Source: Spirometra erinaceieuropaei
Lineage: Eukaryota > Platyhelminthes > Cestoda > Diphyllobothriidea > Diphyllobothriidae
Direction: 5' to 3'
NCBI GenBank assembly: GCA_902702965.1
Contig: CACRXP010000030.1
Location: forward strand, 1,139,217 to 1,203,216
Length of the DNA: 64,000 nt
Shown: positions 11,131-21,199 of the stretch, piece by piece
How positions within the stretch are numbered: position 1 is the first letter of the stretch
How the letters are laid out: the number at the start of each line of letters is the position of its first letter
Made by a program: the position numbers and the translations under genes
The notes under the pieces: model-generated
The model's database searches: none
Told to the model about the DNA's origin: nothing
What the model saw: the letters and a program-made list of their open reading frames with translations, nothing else

Positions 11131-12124
11131 CAATAGGTGGGCTAAATCATGAAATGTCAACCAAAATTCCGAAATACGTTTTCGGTTCGAAAAGATTAAT
11201 TAAGCAGGGTTGTAAAACTAATCAGCCTGCAGCATAATTCTACAATAATTCTGTTACCACATGGTGCCGGCTTTCGAACGAACTTCCTTCCGGCCGCATG
11301 CAAAAACTGCTCTCTATAAAAAATGACTACTTACGTAGCGTGCATTTTTCTCATCGATTTTCGATGTCCCTAAAAGTTCAATTATATTTCATGGAAAACA
11401 TGAATAAAAACATTCATTTTTTCGTTCATTCGGTAGAAACCTGTGTCGTTTTCGAATTCCATACTCGAAGCAAGAGTAGAATTCGGTTCTCAAAAATTTC
11501 TGATTGTGAGATTATTTAATACCGATAAATGGCCGTCCATTAAATGTCATGTCTCTGCATATACCAATGTGGCTTGTAAATTTAATAATATGAAACAAAC
11601 ACGTAGCTAAATTTTATGAACCTTATATGGTTTCCTTTTAAAACCTTAGGGAAAATTTGTGGTTTTTCGTGCACGGAAAATACACGGCTTGTAGTATGGA
11701 AACCCTGGATGCAAGTATAACGGCAGAGCGGGTTCAAAATTATTCGGGAATTGGAAACGTTTTTGAAAATCGAATACCACCCTCCCTTCGAGTGCTAGAG
11801 TGGAAGAAGACGTAATTTACTACCGAATGAGCGAAAGATAAATATTTTTATTCATGTCTTCCATGAAATATAATTGAACTTTTAGGGGCATGGAAAATCA
11901 ACGAGAAAAATGCATGTCACTTAAGTAGTCCTTTTTTACAGAGTTCAGTTTTTGCATGCCGCCGGAAGGAAGTTCGTTCGAAAGCCGGCATCCTGAGGTA
12001 ACTGAAATATTGTAGAATTATGCTGCAAGCTGATTAGTTTTACAACCCCACTTAATTAATCTTTTCGAAGCGAAAACGTACTTTGGAAGTTTGGTTGACA
12101 TTTCATGAGTTAGCCCACCTACTG
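11131..12124. mobile_element. near-palindromic TA-flanked element, family A copy 1
   Basis: A ~1-kb non-coding DNA element. It begins CAATAGGTGGGCTAA and ends in the inverted TTAGCCCACCTACTG, with TA directly outside both ends (11129-11130 and 12125-12126), as for Tc1/mariner-type target duplications. The two arms are inverted copies of each other for about 350-400 bp each: GAAATGTCAACC, TTAATTAAG with GGTTGTAAAAC, CGAACGAACTTCCTTCCGGC and ATGACTACTTACGTAG-like blocks recur inverted at the other end. The ~200-bp centre is single copy. There is no transposase frame, so this is a MITE or foldback element needing a partner. Confidence 0.85.
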
Positions 12125-13606
12125 TAATTCAGTTGAAGGATGTGTGCGGGGAATTAGTCTTCTCCAGTGCGCACATTAGTGTCCGCGTAATTTGACCCAA
12201 GTTATGACTTCTGTAGAATCTGCAGGAAGTTACCTATGACCACCAGACCGGTTTGTCTAAAGGGACTCCGTTATCCCCTCCGTCCCAAGCAGGCGGCGTC
12301 ACGATGATATATAAGAACTCTAAGGCACTCAACCGATCACCCAGAAAGTTTCCTTGACCTGAGGATAGGATGGGACCTTTGCCTTATCATTCTCACCACA
12401 TCGGCGTGTTCACTCACCGCTTTCCTCAATGACGTATTTTCTGGACGAGACAGCTTACTCCGTGAGCACAGTTGAAGCGCCGAAATTGCAATAAGACAGT
12501 TGAGATTGACGAATTTGTTTTACTCGGGGGATGTTGAACTAGACCAGTGACGAATACTCTTCAGGTCAGTTTAGCCCACATGACCACATCACTTCGCCCC
12601 TCCCCACACTTTCATTCACTTTACTACCCCGACTGTAAAAACCCAAACTTTAAGCTGACTACTTAGATTACTTAAGTTGGGCACTTACTCAAGTCGGCAA
12701 ACCTTTTGAAATTGATGGAGCAGTAACCTAACTAGTGGGACATTTAAGAAATTGGTCAGGCAGGCATATCAAAGAGGCGTAAGCAGCAGCATACTAAATG
12801 CTATGGTAACTAATTGCAAACACTGTAATAAAGATCCCTTGGGAAATTGTGGTAAGGGGGGGAGATGAGGGGGAGAAGCAAAGTGGAAGGAAGTATATTG
12901 AAAAAACAAAAGGTGTCATGTGAAGGAGTAGCGCATTGAACACCAGAAGCATATGGGCAGTAGTAAGAGGAGGCACGTCAATAAGCGAGGCACCTTTCAA
13001 CACTCAACGCAGCGCCATGGAAACGGAAGACGCAGGCTCACAGGGATTCGGGCAGTTAATGTTAGGCAGCCCGAAGTAGGGTGGGGGGGGGGAGAGCATG
13101 TTGAGACAATCTGCAAAATGTACGCATTAAACAGTAACACAGTTAAAAAAAACATGAGTGTGACCGCCCACAACAATTCGAGGGTCGTTTCCTCAGCTAG
13201 TCGCATTCCACTTTTTTGCATATTGTCAGACCAACTGTACCGGCAGTCGTCCAGATTTGGAAATGTTACAAGTGTCCGACCCTGTGTGTAGACTTAAATT
13301 CTCTGTTAGGTCATGTAAGAATTAGGTTACAGCCCACGCGCAAACCAACTGACTAAGTAAGCTCAGGTGGTACTAGTGTTTTTGCAAAGCACAAGATGAG
13401 TCCAGAGGAAGAGACATTCGCGTCAACATTATTGTATACAATTACTGTGAAGCAAAAGACTGGACCTGTGAAACGAGGATTTCTTCTCTCTGGTGCTTCG
13501 GAATCATACCGACCCTTGTGATCAGAGACAGCAAGAGATAAAAACAGTGGACGCACACGTGATGAGGCATTTATGGAATGCATTCATCATGGAACTAGAT
13601 CAGCAG
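12125..13606. other. unassigned sequence
   Basis: No named feature. It contains a G-rich run near 13080-13092. The 112-codon frame at 12953-13291 has no known domain and no supporting context. Confidence 0.35.
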
Positions 13607-13803
13607 TTTGAAGAAGAACAACAACAACAACAAGAACAAGAAGAGGAAAAGGATGAGAAAGGAGGAGTGGAGAAGAAGAAGAAGAAGAAGAAGAAGAAGA
13701 CAAAGGAGGAGGAGGAGGAGGAGGAGAAGAAGAAGAAGAAGAAGTGGAGAAGAATAAGAAGGAGTGGAGAAGAAGAAGAAGAAGAAGAAGAAGAAGAAGA
13801 AGG
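13607..13803. repeat. imperfect GAA/GAG microsatellite
   Basis: Purine tract on the plus strand made of AAC, AAG, GAG and GAA triplets, nearly pure GAA in its last ~50 bases. It gives artefactual Gln/Glu/Lys-rich and Ser/Phe-rich frames on the two strands. It is continuous with the left arm of the large inverted repeat that follows. Confidence 0.9.
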
Positions 13804-14530
13804 GCTCACCGGAACAGGTTTATTTAGATGCTGAGGTTTCGAAGAGCTTGGTCGGCTCTCCATTGTCAATGCGTAAAATGCACCTTATCGACCAGAGATC
13901 CCAAGTGGAGTGTCACGTTGGTCGGCCTCGTGCTGATCGATTTTTCTCTCCTCTCACTGCCTCGGCCTCTCGGGGGATGTTTGACGGTCGTTTTGTCTCC
14001 GTGCTTTGTGAGTCACCACTCCGTCGGGGGGAGGTAACTGAACCAGTGTCGGGTGATCGGTCTGGCGGTTCTTGTTCTTCACCGAGGCGTAATTCTCCGA
14101 TGCCCAATCCATCAACAGCCATATGAACCTTCCTGCAGCTTACAAAGTCCTACGTCATCACAATCGTAGAGCTCAGGGCCAAACAACCACACCGGACTTA
14201 AGAAGGCCATACGGAGACAGCCCAACGGCGAGTTTACTCAGTGAAGAGGAACAATAACAGCCTGGCCGACTACCCGACACTGGTTCAGTTACCTTCCCCC
14301 GACGGAGTGGACGTCTCACGGAGCACGCAGACAAAACGCCCGTCAATCATCCCCCAAGAGGCCGAGACAGCGAGAGGAAGGAAAAATCGATCAGCACTAG
14401 GTCGACCAACATGACGCTCCACTTGGGATCTCTGGTCGATTAGATACATTTTACGCTTTGACAATGGAGAGCCGACCAAGCTCTTCGAAAAGTCAGCATT
14501 TAGAAAAACCTGTTCCAGGGGAACTCTTCT
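13801..14530. repeat. large inverted repeat with ~265-bp arms
   Basis: The left arm is 13801-14066 and the right arm 14261-14530, separated by ~195 bp. Matching inverted landmarks are AACAGGTTT / AAACCTGTT, CTTGGTCGGCTCTCCATTGT / its complement near 14463-14482, CCAGAGATCCCAAGTGGAG / CTCCACTTGGGATCTCTGG and GTGTCGGGT / ACCCGACAC. Divergence is modest. Short frames in the two arms start with the same 'MTMESRPSSSK' residues, a consequence of the inversion rather than of a gene. No terminal duplication or transposase is visible. Confidence 0.85.
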
Positions 14531-14623
14531 TCTTCTTCTTCATTTTCTTTTTCTCCACTTCTTCTTCTTCTTCTTCACTTCTTCTTCTTCTTCTTCTTCT
14601 TCTTTCTTCTTCTTCTTCTTCAC
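14524..14623. repeat. TTC microsatellite, inverted partner of the GAA tract
   Basis: Pyrimidine tract of TTC/CTT triplets on the plus strand, directly outside the right arm of the inverted repeat. The GAA tract lies in the mirrored position outside the left arm, so the palindrome includes the microsatellites. Confidence 0.9.
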
Positions 14624-14815
14624 ATAGTCAACTTCGGATCTCTCAACTTTGCCAACCTGAATAAATAAGCAATCCCATATTTATCACAGATGGTCGCACG
14701 TGGTGCGATGGGTACTTGATCGTCCCCCACCCTTAGTCGTCACTTGCCGCGACTTCATGACCGGTGTTTGGTGATCGGTATAAAAATTACTCGGCCGTTT
14801 GGCTCACTGATATTC

Positions 14816-15001
14816 TCACCGGAAACAGTGTCCCCCCACACTGATGACTGATGAGATAACGATACACCGGCACTGTATGCGTGGTTGATTACTCTGTCGA
14901 GAGAGAGAGAGTTTCAGCATTGAAAAGGGAAGAGAGAGATCATTGCGCTTGTTGGTGGACTGCAGACCGGTGAACCATGACTCGATTGTCGTCTTTTGCA
15001 T
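14816..15001 (-). pseudogene. PLE C-terminal fragment
   Basis: The minus-strand frame contains 'ESWFTGLQSTNKRNDL' followed by 'LPFSMLKLSL'. This matches the end of the GIY-YIG domain and the C-terminal tail of the group I PLEs seen at 45.1 kb ('LLESCFSGPQTISKHND') and 29.2 kb. The Glu of 'ESW' is the endonuclease catalytic Glu by analogy. About 60 codons survive; the rest of the element is absent. A GA-dinucleotide run interrupts the 3' side near 14900. Confidence 0.65.
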
Positions 15002-15095
15002 GAATATAGACCTCGCCGGAATGGGTCAGGTCGGGTTACGTCACATGAACTGTGACATGGGAGTCGACAGCATTCTTCCTCACAGGCGCGTGCTA

Positions 15096-15402
15096 CAGTA
15101 GGTGGGCTAATTCATGAAATGTTAACCGAAATTCCGAAATGCGTTTTCGTTTCGAAAAGATTACTAAAGTAGGGTTGTAAAACTAGTTAGCCTGCAACAT
15201 GATTCTATTATATTTCAGTTACCTCAGGATGTCAGCTTTCGAACGAGACTCCTTACGGCTACATGTTGAAACTACACTCTGTAAAAAATGATTACTTAAA
15301 TAGCATGCATTTTTCTCATTGATTTTCGATGCCCCTAAAAGTTCAATCATATTTCATGGAAAAAAATGCATAAAAATATTCATTGTTTTATTAATTCGGT
15401 AG
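15096..15402. mobile_element. family A palindromic element, left half only
   Basis: It starts CAGTAGGTGGGCTAATTCATG after a TA (15094-15095) and follows the family A left arm through the TTCATGGAAA and ATTCGGTAG blocks. It then stops abruptly at the start of the composite repeat at 15405. No right arm follows, so the composite insertion or a deletion removed it. Confidence 0.8.
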
Positions 15403-15404
15403 AT

Positions 15405-16868
15405 GGTTGCCTGTTCGGGACCCCTATCTCCCATACGAAGCTTGTTTGCTTCGGGAAGCCAGTGAATCGGTGTGCGCCCAGCCCTGAGTGAATATACATA
15501 AATACATACATACATAATAACATGGTTTTACCGACAAAGACAAGGGAGACTGGAATGACTACTTCTGGCTCATTAGTCGTCGTCAGCCAGCCATACCTAA
15601 GCCTGAAGTGTGGAACACCTGAGGCTCGAACTCGCGACCTGTTAGTTAGAAGTCCTATGTAAAAAACAGAAACGTCACAACGTTTGAAACAGCACTTTAT
15701 GTAGCCCTCCATGAAATAGCGTAATATGCAATATGGCAGCTAGTCGACTACCCAGTGTTTGTTTGGTTAATTCAAAAACGTTAGCAGCATTCCAGAAAAT
15801 ATTATCGTTTATGCATTTGTTGGAATGTAGTCAAGAAAATCATTAACGTTGTTTTTGGGAGGTAGACGTTGCTGAAATAACAGCTTTAATTAGGTTATAT
15901 GCTGAGGCCGGTCAGATACTATGATACTGAAATATAATCAGAAACTGCAATCAGAATCATTGCCGTTCCGCAAAATTTCTGCCTTCCATCCGGCGATGGT
16001 GGGATGCGCCGAGTTTTAGGACGTCCTTGAAATGTCAATGAAGACATTGCGATATTAAGTGCTCTTGAGCTACTACCTTAGCAGACGTTCTGCAGTTTGC
16101 GTCAATTAAAACCTATAAAATAACATAGTTATTGGAAGCAGTCATCTAGGTAGCAAGATCTTGATCGTCATTATTGTAAACTCACCCAAACATACATCGT
16201 GAACGTCGTGGAAAGTTGACATTCGAAACTATGCCTTTTGATAAAAAGTAGTCTGGATTAAATTAAAAAAGCACGTTTACAAGAAATGTGCTTAAAAAGT
16301 ACTTTCTAATGTACGTCTTTGATGGAAATCCTCGCATTTTTTCCAAATGAAAGATATGCGAAAAATGAAAAACCGGAAGCAGATGATTTTTTGCAATAAG
16401 CGAAAAACTCTCTTTTTTCTTCAATTGGAACCACTTCGTTACATTTGCCCTTTTTAGACTCCGTTCAACGATTCCACGTTCACCACAATGGGGACATTGA
16501 TGAAATGGACAAAATTCTCAAACAGGAAAAGTGGTTACCATTCTCTTTTCAAATCACACAGTAGGCAGGCAAATAATATCCCACATTATGCGCAAACGCC
16601 AAAATACACCCTCTGCGGTGGGCCTTTTCGCCACAACCTATGGCATGTTTGCATATGCCCGGAAATTATGGGTCTGTGCAAACAAACTGTAGCCAATTGC
16701 CACCAGTAACGCTCTGAAGGGCGAAATTACGTAGATTTGCAAATTAAACCTTTCAAGTAGACAAACCTACTGCTTTTTGTTTAATTATTAACGACTTATC
16801 CACGCCTTGCTTCGCCTGATGTACGCGAAATAAAAAGATACTTTTCGTGTTGGCGACGATCGTTTTGG
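15405..16868. repeat. composite repeat, copy 1 (about 1.46 kb)
   Basis: Direct copy of 17226-18792. In order it holds a TGTTCGGGACCCC / TTGTTTGCTTCGGGAAGCCA block, a SINE core in reverse orientation (15500-15655), and ~1.2 kb of sequence unique to this pair. Relative to copy 2 it lacks ~85 bp (the SINE head and flank) after TAGTTAGAAGTCC. The two copies differ at a few per cent of positions. Similarity ends at CGATCGTTTTGG in both. The 73-codon frame at 16488-16709 is discussed under the rejected items. Confidence 0.85.
15500..15655 (-). repeat. SINE core, head truncated
   Basis: On the minus strand this is the same SINE as at 17330-17490: a B-box-like AGTTCGAGCC, then a core with GGCTGACGACGACTAATGAGCC and AGTCTCCCTTGTCTTTGTCG. 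The A-box end of the tRNA-like head is missing because of the deletion after 15652. Confidence 0.7.
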
Positions 16869-17225
16869 GTCTAAAATGCAAAGATAACGTGATTGTTTGC
16901 TTCGGAAGGCCAATGGATCGGCGTGTGCTCATTCCTGAATGCATATATACCTGATCTGCAGCGACGGTGAATGACAGGTGGCGAGGCACTGATGAACTTC
17001 GGTTCGATGAAGTGCTTATGACCCATCTGGTAGACCCCAGTGGTGTGCCAGCTGCGTCAGGTATGTCTGTGCGCATGTTTGTGTTTCCCGTCCCAGCTGG
17101 TGGTCAGGGTTATGATTGGCTGAATAAAGACAAACAAGCCCGAAAAAGTGCTGTATCAATCTACCCCCACACTCTGTCGTCTCTCCTCCGCTACCCTAGC
17201 TTGGCCGAAGTCGGTCTGGTAGGTG
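16869..17225. other. spacer between composite copies
   Basis: It contains a short extra copy of the TTGTTTGCTTCGG(A/G)A(A/G)GCCAATGGATCGG block near 16895-16930. From about 17045 it carries a repeat (R4: CTGCGTCAGGTATGTCTGTG, CCCAGCTGGTGGTCAGG) that recurs at 46118-46385. No gene is seen. Confidence 0.5.
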
Positions 17226-18792
17226 GTGGCCCGTTCGGGACCCCTTTCTGCCATGCGAATCTTGTTTGCTTCGGGAAGCCAATGGATCGGTGTGTGCCCA
17301 GCCCTGAGTGAATATACATAAATATACATAATAACATGGTATTAACGACAAAGACAAGGGAGACTGGAATGACCTTTTCTGACTCATTAGTCGTCGTCAG
17401 CCAGTTATACGCAAGCCTGATGTGTGGAACACACGAGGCTCGAACTCGCGACCTGTTAGTTAGAAGTCCACGACTCTAACCACTTGGCCGTAAGAATAAT
17501 CCGTGAGCGCCATTCTACCAGAACATAATATGTATAAATTATAGTACATGTTCGTGAAGATACCTCTGTAAAAAACAGAATAAACGTCACAACGTTTGAA
17601 ACAGCACTTTGTATAGTCCTCCATGAATTATCGTAATATGCAATATGGCAGCTATTCGACTACCCAGTGTTTGTTTGGTTGCTTCAAAAAACGTTAACAG
17701 CATTCCTGAAAATATTTTCGTTTATGCATTTGTTGCAATGCAGTCAAGAAAATCATAACGTTTTTATTGGGAAGTAGACGTTGTGGAAATAACAGCTTTG
17801 ATTAGGTTATATGATGAGAGGCCGGTCAGATATTATGACACTGAAATATAATCAGAAACTGCAAGCAGAATCATTGTCGTTCCGCGAAATTTCTGCCTTC
17901 CATCCGACGATGGTGGGATTTGCCGAGTTTTAGGACGTCCTTGAAATGTCAATGAAGACATTGCGATATTAAGTGCTCTCGAGCTCCTACCTTAGTATAC
18001 GTTCTGCAGTTTGAGTTAATTAAAACCTATAAAATAACATAGTTATTGGAAGCAGTCATCTAAGTAGCAAGATCTGGATCGTCATTATTGTAAACTCACC
18101 TAAACATGCATCGCGAACGTTGTGGAAAGTTGACATTCGAAACTATGCCTTGTGATAAAAAGTAGTCTGGATTAAATTAAAAAAAGCACGTTTACAAGAA
18201 ATGTGCTTAAAAAGTACTTTCTGGGGTACGTCTTTGATGGAAATCCTCGCATTTTTTCCAAATGAAAGATATGCGAAAAATGAAAAACCGGAAGCAGATG
18301 ATGTTTGCAGCAAGCGAAAAACTCTCTTTTTTCTTCAATTGGAACCACTTCGTTACATTTGCCCTTTTTAGACTCCGTTCAACGATTCTAAGTTCATCAC
18401 AATGGGGACATTGATGAAATGGACAAAATTCTCAAACAGGGAAAATGGTTACTAGTCTCTTTTCAAATCACACAGTAGCAAAAATTGGCCAGGCAAATAA
18501 TATCCCACATTATGCGCAAACGCCAAAATACCCCCTCTGCGGTGGGCCTTTTCGCCACGACCTATGGCATGTTTGCATATGCCCGGAAATTATGGGTCTG
18601 TGCAAACAAACTCTAGCCAATTGCCACCAGTAACACTCTGAAGGGCAAAATTACGTAGATTTGCAAATTAAACCTTTCAAGCAGCCAAACCTACTGCTTT
18701 TTGTTTAATTATTAACGACTTATCCACGCCTTGCTTCGCCTGATGTACGCGAAATAAAAAGATACTTTTCGTGTTGACGACGATCGTTTTGG
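17226..18792. repeat. composite repeat, copy 2 (about 1.57 kb)
   Basis: Second direct copy, with the full SINE in reverse orientation (17330-17490) and then the ~1.2-kb unique part. Where it ends the sequence runs on as GGTAAGTTATTC, a good splice-donor-like string, but copy 1 diverges exactly here, so this is probably coincidence. The pair reads as a segmental duplication or two insertions of one long composite element. Confidence 0.85.
17330..17490 (-). repeat. tRNA-Arg-like SINE, full head
   Basis: Minus strand, 5' to 3': CGGCCAAGTGGTTAGAG (A-box region), GTGGACTTCTAACT (an Arg-TCT-like anticodon arm) and GCGAGTTCGAGCC (B-box), followed by a core with GCTGACGACGACTAATGAG and ACAAAGACAAGG-type sequence on the other strand. 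The A- and B-box spacing suits RNA polymerase III. The 3' side joins the TTCGGGAAGCC block. Related cores sit at 15.5, 39.2, 48.7, 49.8 and 63.9 kb. Confidence 0.75.
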
Positions 18793-19718
18793 TAAGTTAT
18801 TCTCGTTTAAATAAATGCCCTCTAGAGTTGCGAAAATTCGCATGGCAGTATTCAGAGGACAACGTGACGAGCATACGTTTGCTTTCGACAAATTTCCTTT
18901 AAGCCGGTACATTTATATGGGAAGGGGGTCAAGTAAAACCCGCACACACCCCGCCTTGGTTTTACGACTAAATTTAATCGAGTTCTCTAATTACTGACAT
19001 GTTTTATTTGACACCGTTCCCATATGAATATACTGGCCTGACGGGAAATGACCTCTTCTCGAGATAGAGCTACAAAATGTGAAACCGCTCTCCGTGACTG
19101 CTATTGCCATAGGGAGTTGCCTGAATGCAAGGGTGCGCTGATTTATGTCCAAGCATATAACCGTTGCGTGGATAGAATAAACAACAAATATGGATCTTGA
19201 GAGAAAATTACCTTACCGGAAGGCGCTCAACCAAAAGGGAGGGTGCACAACCAACATGTTATTTCGGAAAGATCATATATATATTCTAGTCATTAGGGTT
19301 CGTAGGCCTGTGTAGGGAATTCTTAACATTGTTTAGAAATATATTCAGATGCACAGAAACCTTCCCATTATAATAAGTTGGCGTCTAGTTCAAGTAAACT
19401 GCGGAAAAGAATTTCAAGATGGGAGGCGGGCACCCATCCAGACAGGAAATGCTTGCTTCGAGATTGTTCCAAATCGTCAATCTAGGGTAGGCACCCCGTT
19501 ATCATCCGTAGCTCACCGAAGATGAGCTCTGCCTAGCGGCCACACCTCCATAACCGCCTCGACCGGCGGACTAAACCAAATGGGGTAGCCAATGCTGTGT
19601 GTTACCACGCTCGGCAACTCCGTTCCCATTCCCATCCCTACCCTCCCTCCCTTCTTTTTCTCCGCTTACCTTCCTCCCCCTCCCCCTTCCCGCTCATTCT
19701 CTCCTGCCACCTTTCTCT
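18793..19718. other. unassigned sequence with a pyrimidine-rich tract
   Basis: No gene recognised. Positions ~19620-19715 are almost pure pyrimidine on the plus strand (CCCTCCCTCC, CCTCCCCCTCC blocks). This is the GA-rich 3' flank of the minus-strand frame at 19719-20186. Confidence 0.4.
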
Positions 19719-20186
19719 TTAAAAGGTCCTACGGGCTGTGCGGCATTTGACGCCGTATGCTGCCCAGACTAACTCGGGTCGCTCTCCCACCAAATCAAGC
19801 CCTGACGCATAGTAGTATTCAGCAGCCGTTTGGGATGTCTCAGCAGTCGCAGCTAGGAGCAGTAGTGATTGCTCCCAAGCTGGAGATGGGGCTAGAAGGG
19901 TGGCCCAAACAGATGCTTGGATCATGTCATCTTCACACAGACTGGGGCTCGCGGGTGCACAACTCACGGTCGAAACAGTCAATAAAATAACGTATCTATC
20001 CACGCCCGGCCCCGCCCCAAGTTTTAACATAACGCAACGAGAGAAAACATGTTCAAAAATTCCTACATTGAACGGCACAGGAAACTTTCTAATGTTTTGC
20101 ATAACGTAGCTTAACGATACAAATTGGTACCAATTAATTGCGTACTCGAGGATGCAATACGGCAGTTGTCTTGGTGAAGTTTGCAA
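19719..20186 (-). CDS. 155-codon open frame, unknown, probably repeat-derived
   Basis: Minus-strand frame of 155 residues ending at 19719. The first ~55 residues are AT-rich and look non-coding. The last ~95 are GC-richer and Ala/Glu/Leu-rich ('VWATLLAPSPAWEQSLLLLA', 'AEYYYASGLDLVGERPELVW'), ending in a basic 'CRTARRTF'. I recognise no family. A purine-rich tract of ~100 bases follows the stop. The compositional break suggests that a GC-rich segment, perhaps the 3' part of a non-LTR element, is joined to unrelated sequence at about 20000. The chosen Met is simply the first in the frame. Confidence 0.25.
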   Translation of the reverse strand: MQTSPRQLPYCILEYAINWYQFVSLSYVMQNIRKFPVPFNVGIFEHVFSRCVMLKLGAGPGVDRYVILLTVSTVSCAPASPSLCEDDMIQASVWATLLAPSPAWEQSLLLLAATAETSQTAAEYYYASGLDLVGERPELVWAAYGVKCRTARRTF

Positions 20187-20189
20187 CTA

Positions 20190-21168
20190 CATTTGGTGGG
20201 CTGAATCATGAAATGTCAATCGAAATTTCTCGTTCGAAAAGATTAATTAAGTAGGGTTGCAACACTAATCAACATGCAGCATAATTCTATAATGATACGG
20301 TTACATCACGATATCATCCTTCGAATGAACGTTTTTCCGACCGCATGCAAAAACTACACTCTGCAAAAAATGACTACTTAAGCAACATGCAATTTTATCA
20401 TTGATTTTCGATGCTCTCAAAAATTCAATTGTATTTCATGGAAAACATGCATGAAAATATTTATTCTTTTAATAATTGTCAGAAAATCGCATCTTCTTCC
20501 AATTTTATACTCAAAAGAAGAGTATAATTCGATTTCAAAAAAGGTTCTGCTCGTGAGATTTCTTAATACCGTGAAATGACGGTTCATAAAACGTCACGTA
20601 TCCGCATTTGCAAATGTGGCTTGTAAAGTTAACAATATTGCTCAAATCTACTGCTTAATTTTATGAACCCCACATGGTCTTCTCTTAATACTGTAGTGAA
20701 ATGCGTATTTTTCCGTACACCGAAAATATACGGCCCGTTGTTTTGAAATCCTCGATGCAGGTGCAACAGCAGGTCGGGTTCAAAATTATTCCAGAATTAG
20801 AACTGTTTTTTAAAATCGAATTATACTCTTTTTGGAGTATAAAATTGAAAGAAGATGCGATTTTCTGGCAAATATTAAAAAATGAATATTTTCATGCATG
20901 TTTTTCATAAAATATACTTGAATTTTTAGGAGCATCGAAAATCAATGATAAAATTGCATGTTGCTTAAGTAGTCATTTTTTGCAGAGTGTCGTTCTTGCA
21001 TGCAGTCGGAAATCAGTTCATTCGAAAGATGACACCTTGATGCCACTGGATCATTATAGACTTATGTTACATGTTGATTAGTTTTGCAACCCGACTTAGT
21101 TAGTCTTTTCGAAACGAGAACGCCTTTCTAAATTTCGGTTGACATTTCATGAGTTAGCCCACCTACTG
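20190..21168. mobile_element. family A palindromic element, copy 3
   Basis: Starts CATTTGGTGGGCTGAATCATG and ends GAGTTAGCCCACCTACTG, with TA on both sides (20188-20189, 21169-21170). The arms are about 20190-20550 and 20800-21168. Each arm also carries a small internal palindrome (ATACTC...GAGTAT). The centre keeps the GGCTTGTAAAGTTAACAAT block shared with other copies. Non-coding. Confidence 0.85.
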
Positions 21169-21199
21169 TAGTTATTTTGTCCAAATCCATTGACGCGAT

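Noticed and set aside
13493..13834. Gln/Glu/Lys-rich 113-codon frame (and a Ser/Phe-rich frame opposite)
   Set aside because: It is the translation of a GAA/GAG microsatellite, not a gene.
16488..16709. A 73-codon Cys/His-containing frame with a counterpart at 18445-18633, suggesting a conserved small protein
   Set aside because: Over the ~140 aligned bases the three differences that I can count all change amino acids and the upstream halves differ. This is not the pattern of purifying selection, and the frames simply ride on the duplicated composite.
18781..18800. GGTAAGT splice donor at the end of composite copy 2
   Set aside because: Copy 1 diverges at the same base and no upstream coding exon is recognisable, so the string is probably chance at a repeat boundary.
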